From Plantactinospora mayteni (lineage in GTDB: Bacteria; Actinomycetota; Actinomycetes; Mycobacteriales; Micromonosporaceae), in assembly GCF_016862935.1 (NCBI RefSeq), contig NZ_BONX01000003.1, positions 248,001 to 312,000 of the forward strand: DNA of 64,000 nt, in the 5' to 3' direction. Below the pieces are notes generated by a model. That model did not search any database and was not told the origin of the DNA. It saw nothing but the letters and a program-made list of their open reading frames with translations. This document shows, piece after piece, positions 33,471-42,210 of the stretch. Numbering within the stretch: the first letter of the stretch is position 1; every line of letters starts with the position of its first letter. The position numbers were made by a program, and so were the translations under genes.

Positions 33471-35402
33471 TCAGTGCCCGAGATCGGGGTCGGCGGGCAG
33501 CGGCCCGACGTGGAACGGCAGCATCATCTCGTCGTCCTCGTGCTCCAGGATGTGGCAGTGCCAGGTATACCGGCCGGCGGTGTCGAACCGCGCCTTCACC
33601 CGGGTGACGTGGCCGGGCAGCACCACCACGGTGTCCTTGAACCCGCGCTCCGCGTCGTCCGGCGGCCGTAGGCCGTCCCGTCCCCGCCCGATCACCTGGA
33701 ACTGCACCTGGTGCATGTGCATGGCATGGGCGTCCGGGGTGAAGTTGTGGAACTCCCAGACCTCCGTCGCGCCGAGCCTCGGGGTCTCGGTGACCGGGCT
33801 GTGGAACCGGTGCGGCAGACCACGGCCGTCCGGGCCGACCGTGCCGAGGAGCTGCACCCGGCGGGCCGCCGGACCGGACGGATCCGCCTGGCGGATGTTC
33901 AGGGACAGCCGCCGGGTGAGGGTGGCCGGACCGAGCGGGGTGATCGGGGGCAGCCGGAGCTGTTCCGGCGGCACACTGAGGTCCGGCCCGCTGGCGGCGC
34001 CGACGACGAACTTCAACACCTGACCGGTGCTGTACGGATCCGCCGCCTCGAAGTCCACCCCCGGTTCGCCGCCCCGGTAGCCGCCGTCCGGCCCCTCGTT
34101 GACCAGGTAGAGCACGGTGCCCTCGGCAAGTCCGGTGAAGTCGACGACCACGTCCATCCGTTCGGCGGTGCCGAGCAGCAACCGCTGCCGTGGCACCGGC
34201 GCGGGCAGGAATCCACCGTCGCTGCCGACCTGCCAGAACGGCAGCACCGCCGAGGCCGGCCGGGCGGTAGGGCTGGCCGCGATCGTGAGCAACAGGAAGC
34301 GTGAGTTGCAACCGTTGAGCAGTCGGAGCCGATAGCGGCGTGGCTCGACCGGGAGTACCGGCCAGGTCCGGCCGTTGACCACCATGGTCTCGCCGAAGAA
34401 GAGGTGCCCGCCGCCCGACGACGCGTCGCCGCCCGGCGAGTGCGGGTCGCCGTGCTCGGCGCCGTACGCCGGGTCGGGGTACGACAGTTCGCCGTCCGGG
34501 GTGAACGACCGGTCCTGGATCAGCAGCGGGATCTCGTACGGCCGGGTGTCGGTCGGGTCGCCGAGCTGCGGTGCGGGCCCGGGCAGCACCCCGGGGGGCA
34601 GGTCCGTCGGACCACCCCGGAGCAGGTAGAACCCGGCCGGGCCGGCGTAGACGTTGAGCCGGGTCAGCCCCATCGTGTGGTCGTGGTACCAGAGCGTGGC
34701 CGCCCGCTGGTCGTTCGGATACTGGAAGACGGCCGCCCCGGCCGGCCAACCGAGCTCGTGCCGTTCCCCGAACGACCGGGCGAACGCCGGGTACGCGGAG
34801 CCGTGCCGGGCGAAGCCGTCCGGGATGTTCCGGGCGTCCGGCAGGTACCACGCCTCGGGATAGCCGTCGCTGTCGTCGGTGGTGTGCCCGCCATGCAGAT
34901 GCGTGATGATCGGGACCGGCCCGGCGTACCGCCCGGAGCCGTGCTGCCCGAGCATCCCGCCGCCGGGGTCGGCCCAGTCGATGGTGGGGTCGACGGCGAA
35001 CAGGTGCGGCAGGAAGTCGCCATCGGCGTCGACCAGCTCGTTGACCCAGGTGACCCGGACCGGACGATCGACCCGGGCCTCCACGGTGTGTGCCGGGTAG
35101 CCGAAGGTCTCCGGTTGGTGGGGAGCGCCGTACCCCCAGACGGTGGTGGCCGGCAGGCCGGGTGGCAGGACCTGCTGGCGGAACTGCCGGACTCCGATCA
35201 CGTACTCGTCGAAGGGGCACTCCGCACTGCCCGGCAGCGGCGGCATCGGCGCCGGGATCCGCAGCTCGGTGACGTACTTCGGAATCCCGGCCGCCCCGGT
35301 CGACGGTGCCGGACCGTCCGCGCGGACCCGCCGGGCCGGCGGCAGCAGCAGCCCGGCTCCCCCGGCGACGCCGGCCACGATCAGCTTTCTGCGTGACACC
35401 AT
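33471..35402 (-). CDS. Tat-exported multicopper oxidase
   Basis: 643 residues from ATG 35402 (GGTGGAGAG upstream). The N-terminus MVSRRKLIVAGVAGGAGLLLPP is a twin-arginine signal. Copper ligands are visible as HLHGGHT, LWYHDHTMG, HAMHMHQVQFQ and the C-terminal HCHILEHEDDEM, giving the type 1 and trinuclear sites. It resembles bilirubin oxidase/phenoxazinone synthase-type laccases, three cupredoxin domains. Oxidises phenolic or metal substrates with O2 outside the membrane. It may belong functionally to the aromatic/methoxy catabolic block next door, but that is inference. Confidence 0.93.
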   Translation of the reverse strand: MVSRRKLIVAGVAGGAGLLLPPARRVRADGPAPSTGAAGIPKYVTELRIPAPMPPLPGSAECPFDEYVIGVRQFRQQVLPPGLPATTVWGYGAPHQPETFGYPAHTVEARVDRPVRVTWVNELVDADGDFLPHLFAVDPTIDWADPGGGMLGQHGSGRYAGPVPIITHLHGGHTTDDSDGYPEAWYLPDARNIPDGFARHGSAYPAFARSFGERHELGWPAGAAVFQYPNDQRAATLWYHDHTMGLTRLNVYAGPAGFYLLRGGPTDLPPGVLPGPAPQLGDPTDTRPYEIPLLIQDRSFTPDGELSYPDPAYGAEHGDPHSPGGDASSGGGHLFFGETMVVNGRTWPVLPVEPRRYRLRLLNGCNSRFLLLTIAASPTARPASAVLPFWQVGSDGGFLPAPVPRQRLLLGTAERMDVVVDFTGLAEGTVLYLVNEGPDGGYRGGEPGVDFEAADPYSTGQVLKFVVGAASGPDLSVPPEQLRLPPITPLGPATLTRRLSLNIRQADPSGPAARRVQLLGTVGPDGRGLPHRFHSPVTETPRLGATEVWEFHNFTPDAHAMHMHQVQFQVIGRGRDGLRPPDDAERGFKDTVVVLPGHVTRVKARFDTAGRYTWHCHILEHEDDEMMLPFHVGPLPADPDLGH

Positions 35403-35574
35403 GCCGCTCTCCACCCCCGGCGCCCGTCAGGCGAGTCGAATCATGCTCACCTTCCCGCCGCTGTCGGGACGAGATGCGGGATACCGGCGAAAATCACCGG
35501 ACCGGGGTGGATCGGCCCACCTTTCTCGCGGCGGATCTCGGCGGGATCGTGGTCCAGCGCGACCGGCGGTTCGG

Positions 35575-36402
35575 CTACTCGGCCCCGGGGTCCCGGCGGC
35601 CCGGGCGGACGGCCGGCAGGGCGGGGGCGCGCAGCGCCCGGGAGATCCCCCGGGCGGCGGCCTGGACCACCGGGATCAGTCCGGCGCGCTGCGGGCGCGG
35701 TGCCCGGACCACGACCGAGACCGCGGCCACCACGTCGCCGGTCGGGCCGTACACCGGGGCGCCGATCGACAGCGCGTCCATGGTCACCTGCCGGTCGCTG
35801 ATCGCGATCCCGGTCCGTCTGACCTCCGCGAGCAACCGACGCAGTTCCCGGGCGGAGGTGATGGTCCGTTCGGTGAAGCGCTGCAACGGCGCGTCGAGCA
35901 CCGCCTCCTGCACCTCGGCCGGGGCGTGCGCCAGCAGCACCAGCCCGACACCGGTAGGCGGCATCGCGAACCGCCCGCCGACCCGGGTCAGCACCGGCAC
36001 CGCGCTGTGCCCGGCGATCCGCTCGACGTACACCACCTCGAGGCCCTCCCGGACGGCGAGCTGGACGTTCTCCTGGGTCACCTGGAACAGGTCCTCCAGG
36101 AACGGCAGTGCCGCCTCGCGGAGCCCGAGCCCGCGCGGTGCGAGCGAGGCGATCTCCCACAGCCGCAGCCCGATCCGGTAGCGACCGTCGGCGTCCCGTT
36201 CCAGCGCGCCCCAGCCGGCGAGGTCGTTGACCAGCCGATGGGTGGTGGTGAGCGGCAACCCGGCCCGGCCGGCCAGTTCGGTGAGGGTCAGCTCGCGGCG
36301 GTCCGGGGTGAACGCCTCGAGCAGCCGCAGCGCCCGCACGGTCACCGACCCTGTCCCCGACGGCGTCCCGCCCGGCACCGCCACCCCCAGCCCTCCCGCC
36401 AC
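35575..36402 (-). CDS. IclR-family transcriptional regulator
   Basis: 275 residues. The N-terminal winged helix (VRALRLLEAFTPDRRELTLTELAGRAGLPLTTTHRLVNDLAGWGALERD) is followed by the IclR effector domain (about 95-255: VQLAVREGLEVVYVERI, PPTGVGLVLLAHAP, GIAISDRQVTMDALSIGAPVYGP). IclR proteins usually sense an intermediate of the pathway they flank. It is transcribed in the same direction as, and 144 bp after, the Rieske/flavin oxygenase genes, so it is the likeliest local regulator. GTG start. Confidence 0.92.
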   Translation of the reverse strand: MAGGLGVAVPGGTPSGTGSVTVRALRLLEAFTPDRRELTLTELAGRAGLPLTTTHRLVNDLAGWGALERDADGRYRIGLRLWEIASLAPRGLGLREAALPFLEDLFQVTQENVQLAVREGLEVVYVERIAGHSAVPVLTRVGGRFAMPPTGVGLVLLAHAPAEVQEAVLDAPLQRFTERTITSARELRRLLAEVRRTGIAISDRQVTMDALSIGAPVYGPTGDVVAAVSVVVRAPRPQRAGLIPVVQAAARGISRALRAPALPAVRPGRRDPGAE

Positions 36403-36546
36403 CCGCCGACCACCAGCATATTTGCCCGTCGCGGCGACGAGACCCGCTGTCCCGCCGACGCGTCCCGCTCCGGCACCGCGCCGCCGCCACGACCCGCCGC
36501 CATGGAACCGCCGCCGTGGCTGGCCGTCCCGGCCGGGTCCGGGTGG

Positions 36547-37587
36547 TCAGAGGTCGAGCACGAGTTTCGGGGTACGGGACCGGGACACGCAGATCATCAT
36601 GGTGTCGTTGGCCGCCTGCTCCTCGTCGGTCAGCAGCGAGTCCCGGTGCTCCGGGATCCCGGCGAGCACCGGTGTCTCGCAGGTGCCGCAGGTCCCCTCC
36701 TGGCAGGAGGAGAGCACCGGGATCCCGGCCTCCTCGACGGTCTGGAGGATGGACCGGTCCGGTGGCACCGCCAGGGTCCGGCCGGACTGGGCGAGTTCCA
36801 CCTCGAACGACTCCCGGCGGACCGGTTCGGCGAAGGTCTTCGGCGCGAAGCGCTCGACCCGGAGCGTGCCGGCGGGCCAGTGCCGGCAGTTCGCCTCGAC
36901 CGCACCGAGCAGGGGTTCCGGGCCGCAGCAGTAGACCAGCCGGCCCGGGTCGGGCTCGGCGAGCAGCGCCGGCAGGTCGAGCAGCCCGGTCTCGTCCTGC
37001 GGCTGGATCGAGACCCGGTCGCCGTACCGGTCCCGCAGTTCGGTGCGGAACGCCATCGAGGTCCGGGACCGGCCGCCGTACACCAGCCGCCAGTCGGCAC
37101 CGGACGCCTGTGCGGCGGCCACCATCGGGACGATCGGGGTGATCCCGATCCCGCCGGCGATGAACAGGTACCGCTGCGCGGGGAGCAGCGCGAAGTGGTT
37201 GCGGGGCCCTCGGACGCGTACGGTCGCGCCCACCGGCAACCCGTCGTGCACGTACGCCGAGCCACCTCGACCGGCGCTCTCCCGCAGTACCGCGACCCGC
37301 AGCTCGGTACGGTCCGCCGGGTCGCCGCAGAGCGAGTACTGCCGGACGAGGTCGGGCCGGAGCAGCAGGTCGAGATGGGCACCCGGCTCCCAGGACGGCA
37401 GCGGTACTCCGCCGGGATGCCGCAGGTGGAGTACGACGACACCGTCGGCCGCCACGGTCTTCGCGGTCAGCAGCAGGTCGAGTTCGCCCTCACCGTCGGC
37501 GGGCGCGGCTGAGCCGTCGGCGGATTCGGCGCCGCCGTCGGCGGGGGTGGTCCGGGGGTTGGAATCGAGCTCGGTGTCGGTGGGCAT
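36547..37587 (-). CDS. phthalate-dioxygenase-reductase-type electron transfer protein
   Basis: 346 residues. A 35-residue acidic N-terminal extension precedes the FMN/NAD reductase module (RQYSLCGDPADR; GGIGITPIVPMV; VYCCGPEPLL). A C-terminal plant-type [2Fe-2S] ferredoxin domain follows, with CQEGTCGTC then a fourth Cys in MMICVSRS. This FMN-NAD-ferredoxin order is that of VanB/PDR reductases, which feed electrons from NAD(P)H to a Rieske oxygenase; here surely the enzyme at 37977. Confidence 0.93.
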   Translation of the reverse strand: MPTDTELDSNPRTTPADGGAESADGSAAPADGEGELDLLLTAKTVAADGVVVLHLRHPGGVPLPSWEPGAHLDLLLRPDLVRQYSLCGDPADRTELRVAVLRESAGRGGSAYVHDGLPVGATVRVRGPRNHFALLPAQRYLFIAGGIGITPIVPMVAAAQASGADWRLVYGGRSRTSMAFRTELRDRYGDRVSIQPQDETGLLDLPALLAEPDPGRLVYCCGPEPLLGAVEANCRHWPAGTLRVERFAPKTFAEPVRRESFEVELAQSGRTLAVPPDRSILQTVEEAGIPVLSSCQEGTCGTCETPVLAGIPEHRDSLLTDEEQAANDTMMICVSRSRTPKLVLDL

Positions 37588-37719
37588 CGGTCGGCCATTC
37601 GGTCGGGGGCGGGCTCACGGCTGCCGGAGCGGGCACGACTGCCGGCGGTGGTCGGCAGGGCTGCCGGCGGTCGACAAGGCCCGGCGCGGCGGGGCGGCGG
37701 CGACCGTGCGGCGCCCGGC

Positions 37720-37980
37720 TCAGGCGGGGACGGGTTGGCGGTCCGGGACCGCTCCGGTCGGTTCGTCGACCGGAGCGGGGTGCGCCGGGCGGTCCCCGCC
37801 ATGGCTGTCGGGGTGCGCGAGCAACCAGGCCCAGAGCGCGATCGGGTCCTCGGCGTCGTGCGAGTTACCGCAGAAGCAGAAGCCGCGCAGCCGGTCGGTG
37901 CCGAGCACCCACTCGACCCGGTAGACCCGGGGGCCGGTCAGCATCCGGCTGGGCGCACCGGTGCCGCTCCGGCCGGTCAC
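37720..37980 (-). CDS. small protein coupled to the Rieske oxygenase, 86 aa
   Basis: The GTG at 37980 overlaps the oxygenase stop (GTGA, 37977-37980), so translation is coupled. The folded part is short: MLTGPRVYRVEWVLGTDRLRGFCFCGNSHDAEDPIALWAWLLAHPDSHG, with a CxC pair and a His, then a Pro-rich tail. No known family. The position suggests an accessory factor of the oxygenase, e.g. iron or substrate handling, but this is inference. Confidence 0.7.
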   Translation of the reverse strand: MTGRSGTGAPSRMLTGPRVYRVEWVLGTDRLRGFCFCGNSHDAEDPIALWAWLLAHPDSHGGDRPAHPAPVDEPTGAVPDRQPVPA

Positions 37981-39029
37981 GACGTCACCGCGCCCTCCGG
38001 CCGGCTCCGCTCGGCCATCCGCTTGAGGATGCGGCGCGCCGCCAGGCCACCGGTGTCGATGTTGATGCTGAGTTCCTGGTAGCCGTCCGCCTCCTTGACG
38101 AGTACCTGTTCGAGGAGGTTGAGTGCGGTCACGTCCTGCATCACCACGGTGTGGTTGTTGGAGTGCAGGAACCGGGAGACCTCCTCGTCGTCGAGCGCGA
38201 AGTCCCGGGCGACGGCCCAGAAGTCGTACGTGGTGTTCTCGGTGGACGGGGTGATCGCGTACACCACCTCGACGTGGAACGCCTGGTCGTCCGGGCCCTC
38301 GGCCGGCGGGTGGACGCCCTGCGGCGCGATCCGGCTGTGCAGCAGGTAGAGGCACGGCGGGTGGTACTCGATGTCCTGCCAGCGGGTGATCCGGCCCTCG
38401 ATCCCGGTCGACTTGGCGTAGAACGGCGGGCAGGCGGCGTCGTCCATGTGCCGGCTCACGTAGACGATCCCGGAGTCCTCGTCGACCTCGGTCTGGATCG
38501 GCGTCTCGGCGACCTCGGGCGTGCCGATGTAGCCGCCGTGCAGGTAGGTCTCGTGGGAGAGGTCCATCAGGTTGTCGACCAGCAGCATGTACCGGGCGTT
38601 CAACGGCTCCATCCCGGAGACCGTGGTGTAGGCCGGGTCGGCCAGCCAGGGCGCCCGGGGAATCAACGCCGGGTCGGCCTTGGCCTTCTCGCCGATCCAC
38701 ACCCAGACGAACGAGTCCTGCTCCACCACCGGGTACGCCGCCACCCTGGCGGTACGCGGAATCCGCTGCTGGCCGGGGACGAAGACACAGGAACCGCCGC
38801 GGTCGTAGGTGAAGCCGTGGTAGCCGCAGACGATCGAGTCGCCGTCGAGCCGGCTCTCCGAGAGCGGGAAGCGCCGGTGTACGCACCTGTCGGCCAGTCC
38901 GACCGCCTCGCCGCCCTCGGTCCGGTAGAAGACGATCGGCTCGCCGAGGATCGTGCGGCCGAGCAGTTCCCGCCCGACCTCCCTGCTGTATGCGGCGACA
39001 TACCACTGGTCGCGTACGAAAGCCGTCAT
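37977..39029 (-). CDS. Rieske non-heme iron oxygenase (VanA-like)
   Basis: 350 residues from ATG 39029 (AAGGAG upstream). Rieske centre ligands: CVHRRFP and CGYHGFTYD (C-x-H, C-x2-H). Mononuclear iron site: the DNLMDLSHETYLHGG stretch (bridging Asp, then His-x4-His). This is the single-component-type oxygenase of vanillate/dicamba O-demethylases, which remove methyl groups from methoxylated acids or hydroxylate aromatic or sulfonated rings. Electrons come from the reductase at 36547. The true substrate is unknown. Confidence 0.92.
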   Translation of the reverse strand: MTAFVRDQWYVAAYSREVGRELLGRTILGEPIVFYRTEGGEAVGLADRCVHRRFPLSESRLDGDSIVCGYHGFTYDRGGSCVFVPGQQRIPRTARVAAYPVVEQDSFVWVWIGEKAKADPALIPRAPWLADPAYTTVSGMEPLNARYMLLVDNLMDLSHETYLHGGYIGTPEVAETPIQTEVDEDSGIVYVSRHMDDAACPPFYAKSTGIEGRITRWQDIEYHPPCLYLLHSRIAPQGVHPPAEGPDDQAFHVEVVYAITPSTENTTYDFWAVARDFALDDEEVSRFLHSNNHTVVMQDVTALNLLEQVLVKEADGYQELSINIDTGGLAARRILKRMAERSRPEGAVTS

Positions 39030-39147
39030 GGCGACTCCTTGGAGAAGCGGCGGATCTTCTCCTCGGAGCATGTCGAGCGCTCCGCCGGCCGGGAAGTACG
39101 TCTTCCGGATAACGGAAGGGCGACTGCCGGTCGAGGTCACCGGGTGA

Positions 39148-40398
39148 CTACTCGTCCACGACGACCGGGGTCGGCGGGCGGCGGGCGAACGGCGGCGCGT
39201 GCTCGGGGCGTACGCCGATGCCGATCAGGTAGGCCGGGCCGAGGGACGCGAACGGGAACCGCCGGAGCAGGGCCAGTATCGGCCGGGGCGGTCCGGCCCG
39301 ACGCCGGTCGAGGATCGGTGCGACCAGGCCCCGGTGCATGAGCCGCTGCAACCGCTGCACCAGGATCGTCGGCAGCAGCCGTCGGGCGCGGACGCCCGCC
39401 AGTTCGGCGTCGGTCACCGTGCCGCGCCGGAGCGGCTCGGCGAGCAGGGTCGCGGCGGCCACCGCGTCCTGCACGGCGAGGTTGATCCCGACCCCGCCGA
39501 TCGGTGACATCGCGTGCGCGGCGTCGCCGAGGCAGAGCAGCCCGGGCACGTGCCAGCGGTCGAGCCGGTTCAGCCGTACGTCGAGATGCTTGACGTCGTC
39601 CATCGAGGCGATCGCGCCGACCCGGTCGGCGAAGCCGGGAGCCAGTTCGGCGATGTCCCGGCGGAACTGCTCGATCCCCCGGGCCCGGAGCCGCGCGTCG
39701 CTGCCCTTCCGGGCGATGTAGGCGATCTGGAGGTAACCCTCCCGGGGGATGACCACGGCGAACCGGCCCGGGCCGACCCGGGGGGTGAGCCCGGCCGGAT
39801 CGTCGTGCGGGTCGCGGGGCAGCCGGAACCACCAGGCGTCGATCGGCACCGGAAACTCCCGGACCGGCAGGCGGGCCTGGTCCCGGGCCAGCGACCACCG
39901 GCCGTCGCAGGCGACGGTCAGTTCGGCGCGCAGCTCACCGGTCTCGCCGTCCGGCCCCCGGTAGCGCACGCCCCGGACCCGGCCGTCCGACCGGATCAGC
40001 TCGGTCACCTCGGTCCGCATCCGCAGCGTGAACGAGGGCTCGGCGGCGCCGGCCTCGGCGAGCAGGTTGAGCAGGTCCCACTGCGGCACCATCGCGACGT
40101 ACGGATACCGGGTCTTCAGCCGGCGGAAGTCGGCGACGACGATCTGCCGCCCCGGCGCCAGCGGAAAGGCGACCTCGTCCAGCCGGCTCTGCGGCAGGGC
40201 GGCGAACCGCTCTCCGAGGCCCAGTTCGTCGAGGAGTTGCAGGGTGGACGGGTGCACCGTGTCGCCCCGGAAGTCACGCAGGAAGTCGCCGTGTTTCTCC
40301 AGCACCGTCACGTCGACGCCGGCCCGGGCCAGCAGCAGCCCGAGCACCATCCCGGCCGGTCCACCGCCGACGACGACGCAGGTCGTGTGCCCGTCCAT
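39148..40398 (-). CDS. FAD-dependent monooxygenase (PHBH/UbiH type)
   Basis: 416 residues from ATG 40398, which has AAGGTGA six bases upstream. An in-frame ATG at 40416 lies inside a palindrome and has no ribosome site. Motifs: GGGPAGMVLGLLLARAGVDVTVLEKH (dinucleotide fold), the mid-protein CDGRWSLARD, and CLGDAAHAMSPIGGVGINLAVQDAV. Group A flavoprotein hydroxylases act on phenols and related rings using NAD(P)H. Together with the Rieske system it suggests an aromatic or quinoid intermediate. Confidence 0.92.
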   Translation of the reverse strand: MDGHTTCVVVGGGPAGMVLGLLLARAGVDVTVLEKHGDFLRDFRGDTVHPSTLQLLDELGLGERFAALPQSRLDEVAFPLAPGRQIVVADFRRLKTRYPYVAMVPQWDLLNLLAEAGAAEPSFTLRMRTEVTELIRSDGRVRGVRYRGPDGETGELRAELTVACDGRWSLARDQARLPVREFPVPIDAWWFRLPRDPHDDPAGLTPRVGPGRFAVVIPREGYLQIAYIARKGSDARLRARGIEQFRRDIAELAPGFADRVGAIASMDDVKHLDVRLNRLDRWHVPGLLCLGDAAHAMSPIGGVGINLAVQDAVAAATLLAEPLRRGTVTDAELAGVRARRLLPTILVQRLQRLMHRGLVAPILDRRRAGPPRPILALLRRFPFASLGPAYLIGIGVRPEHAPPFARRPPTPVVVDE

Positions 40399-40410
40399 CG
40401 CGATCACCTT

Positions 40411-40428
40411 ATTCATCAGACGATGAAT
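40411..40428. promoter_or_regulatory. operator-like palindrome ATTCATC-N4-GATGAAT
   Basis: Perfect 7-bp arms, 13 bp upstream of the monooxygenase ATG at 40398. AT-rich against the background and in the gap between the UGSC-partner gene and the oxygenase genes. Likely regulator binding site. Confidence 0.6.
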
Positions 40429-40528
40429 TACGCGTCCACGCTACGCCCGGGACAACGATGATCGCAACTGTCCGGACACCGGCACGGCAGCTCCGCGCCG
40501 CGCGGGTCAGGTTGCCGGAGGTCCGGGG

Positions 40529-41671
40529 TCAACCTCCCGGAACGGGTACGACGCAGGGGCTGTCGCCCCTCGGCCCAAAGGTCTCCACCACGGCGGATAC
40601 GCCCGAGTTCGACGCCCCGGCGACCACCACCAGGACGGTCTCCGGCGACCTCAGCACGTGCACCCGACCATCGCCGACGGTCGAGTCGGGATCGATCTCC
40701 GCCTCGCGGTCCGGTACGGCATCCGGATGGTCGGCCGGTACCCGCCACCGGGACTTCCGGGAGACGCTCCCCTTGCCCACCCGGTCCAGTCCGGCCCGGC
40801 TGCGTACCGCCGCGCCGTGCACGAACTCGCGGATCCGGGGCTTGTCCCAGCCGGCCCCGGCGAGCAGGTGGGCGTGCTCCGGGCTGAGTACCAGGCAGGC
40901 ACTGATCGTCTCGTGCAGCAGCGCCCCGGTCCGGGCCACCGTGTCGGCGAAGTCCCGGAGCAACTGTTCCGGTACCCCGGTGTGCCGGGCCTCGACGTGC
41001 ACCACCGACCGGATCGTCATCGCGGTCACCGTGCTCTCCCCGGCCGCGAAGCCGTACTCCGCCGGCAGCGGCGCCCAGGGGCTCTCCTCCTCGTTCTCGG
41101 CGACGCAGAGGGTGTACTTCGCCGGCGTACCCTGGGTCGCCTGGTCGAGTTCCCGGGGGCGCAGGCCGAACGCGTTCAGCGCGGTGAGCCGGAGCGCCCG
41201 GCCGATCGTCGCGTTGGCCCGGAACCCCGGCCCGAAGACGTTCCCCCGGCTGTTCAGCCCGATCCGCTCCCGTACCGGGCCGTTCACCACCAGCATCGGG
41301 GCGGTACCGGTGGTGCTCTGCCAGATCCCCTTCGCGAGGTAGCCCTCGGCGGCCAGCGAGTCCCAGGCCGCCAGCACCACCGGAAAGTACTCCGGGCGGC
41401 AGCCGGCCATCGCGGCGTTCAGCGCGGCCAGCCGTACCGTGCAGTGCCGGTTGAGGTGCGGCATCGCGAACACCACGTCGTCCGGGCCGCGATCCGTCTG
41501 CGCCAGGAACCGGTCGAGCAGCGCCTGGTCACAGGGGACCACCGGCAGCCCGTCCGTCCAGCCGCGTTCGTAGCAGTACTCGATCGCGTCCTGCACGGCG
41601 GCGGGGTCCGGCACCCCGCCGCCGTCGGACCCGACCGGCACACCGGTCGTCGTCACTCCTCCGCCCGTCAC
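40529..41671 (-). CDS. UGSC-associated conserved protein
   Basis: 380 residues from GTG 41671, which overlaps the UGSC stop (GTGA). A second GTG at 41656 is also possible; both follow GGAGGA. The first residues are Gly/Val-rich, then conserved blocks: GWTDGLPVVPCDQ, AALNAAMAGCRPEYFPVVLAA, GTAPMLVVNGPVRERIGLNSRGNVFGPGFRANATIGRALRL, ATQGTPAKYTLCVAENEEESPWAPL. I recall this family beside UGSC (seleno)proteins, sometimes in one chain. Cysteines in VVPCDQ, MAGCRPEY and YTLCVAEN are candidates for redox or metal roles. Catalysis unknown. Confidence 0.8.
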   Translation of the reverse strand: MTGGGVTTTGVPVGSDGGGVPDPAAVQDAIEYCYERGWTDGLPVVPCDQALLDRFLAQTDRGPDDVVFAMPHLNRHCTVRLAALNAAMAGCRPEYFPVVLAAWDSLAAEGYLAKGIWQSTTGTAPMLVVNGPVRERIGLNSRGNVFGPGFRANATIGRALRLTALNAFGLRPRELDQATQGTPAKYTLCVAENEEESPWAPLPAEYGFAAGESTVTAMTIRSVVHVEARHTGVPEQLLRDFADTVARTGALLHETISACLVLSPEHAHLLAGAGWDKPRIREFVHGAAVRSRAGLDRVGKGSVSRKSRWRVPADHPDAVPDREAEIDPDSTVGDGRVHVLRSPETVLVVVAGASNSGVSAVVETFGPRGDSPCVVPVPGG

Positions 41672-42210
41672 TCCTCCACCCCCAGGATCTCCAGGATGCG
41701 CGGCGTCATCTGGACCACCCGCTCCCGAACCTCCACCAGGGTGAGGCTGGCGACCGGGTGCGGGGTCAGCAGATATTGGAAACCGGGGAAGCCGTAGGCC
41801 CTGGCCATGGCGTCGGCCGGAATCTTGAACGGCTCGGTGCAGATTGAGACCGCTGGGATGCCGCCACGTTCCAGCAGAATTCCGTCGGCCAAACTGGCCG
41901 CGCTGCACGAGCCTCAATCACCGATGGCGGCGATGGCGAAGTCACACTCCTGCACGATCCGCTCGGTCAGGGTCTGGTCCACCGGCGTGCCGAAGTACGA
42001 CTTGGTGTACATCACCACCTCGCGGACGCCGTACCGGTCGCGCAGGTGGTCGCCGATCTCGCCGAGCAGCACCGAACCGTTCGGCTTGCCGTTGTCCAAC
42101 AGGCCCAGGGTGGCGCCCCGCAGGCTGCCCAGCCGGGGCGCCAGGGTGGTGTCCGCACCCCGGTCCGCGTCACCGGTCGGGTCGAGGATCACCCCCGCCC
42201 AGTCAGTCAT
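41668..42210 (-). CDS. UGSC-family selenoprotein, in-frame UGA (Sec99)
   Basis: 180 residues if UGA at 41914-41916 is read as selenocysteine: ...ECDFAIAAIGD-U-GSCSAASLADGILLERGG... The part before UGA (LGLLDNGKPNGSVLLGEIGDHLRDRYG) and the part after it (IPAVSICTEPF, PHPVASLTLVEVRERV) are both typical of the family, in the same frame. The U-G-S-C motif gives the family its name; other members have Cys. A SECIS-like hairpin follows the UGA. ATG 42210 overlaps the stop of the upstream gene (ATGA), with GGAGGG upstream. A normal gene caller will split or truncate this. Role probably redox; substrate unknown. Confidence 0.88.
41874..41916 (-). promoter_or_regulatory. bacterial SECIS-like element after UGA
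   Basis: On the minus strand the UGA (41914-41916) is followed by 13 nt, then a stem CGGCC-AGUUU-GGCCG (41886-41900). The apical loop has G at its second position, 20 nt after the UGA. A lower helix GCAG/CUGC (41903-41906 with 41874-41877) is also possible. Stem length, early loop G and 16-37 nt distance agree with the published bacterial SECIS consensus. Confidence 0.65.

Noticed and set aside
41668-41916. UGSC gene interpreted as a pseudogene with a premature stop
   Set aside because: The stop is UGA exactly at the family's Sec/Cys position, both flanks are intact and coupled to neighbours, and a SECIS-like hairpin follows.
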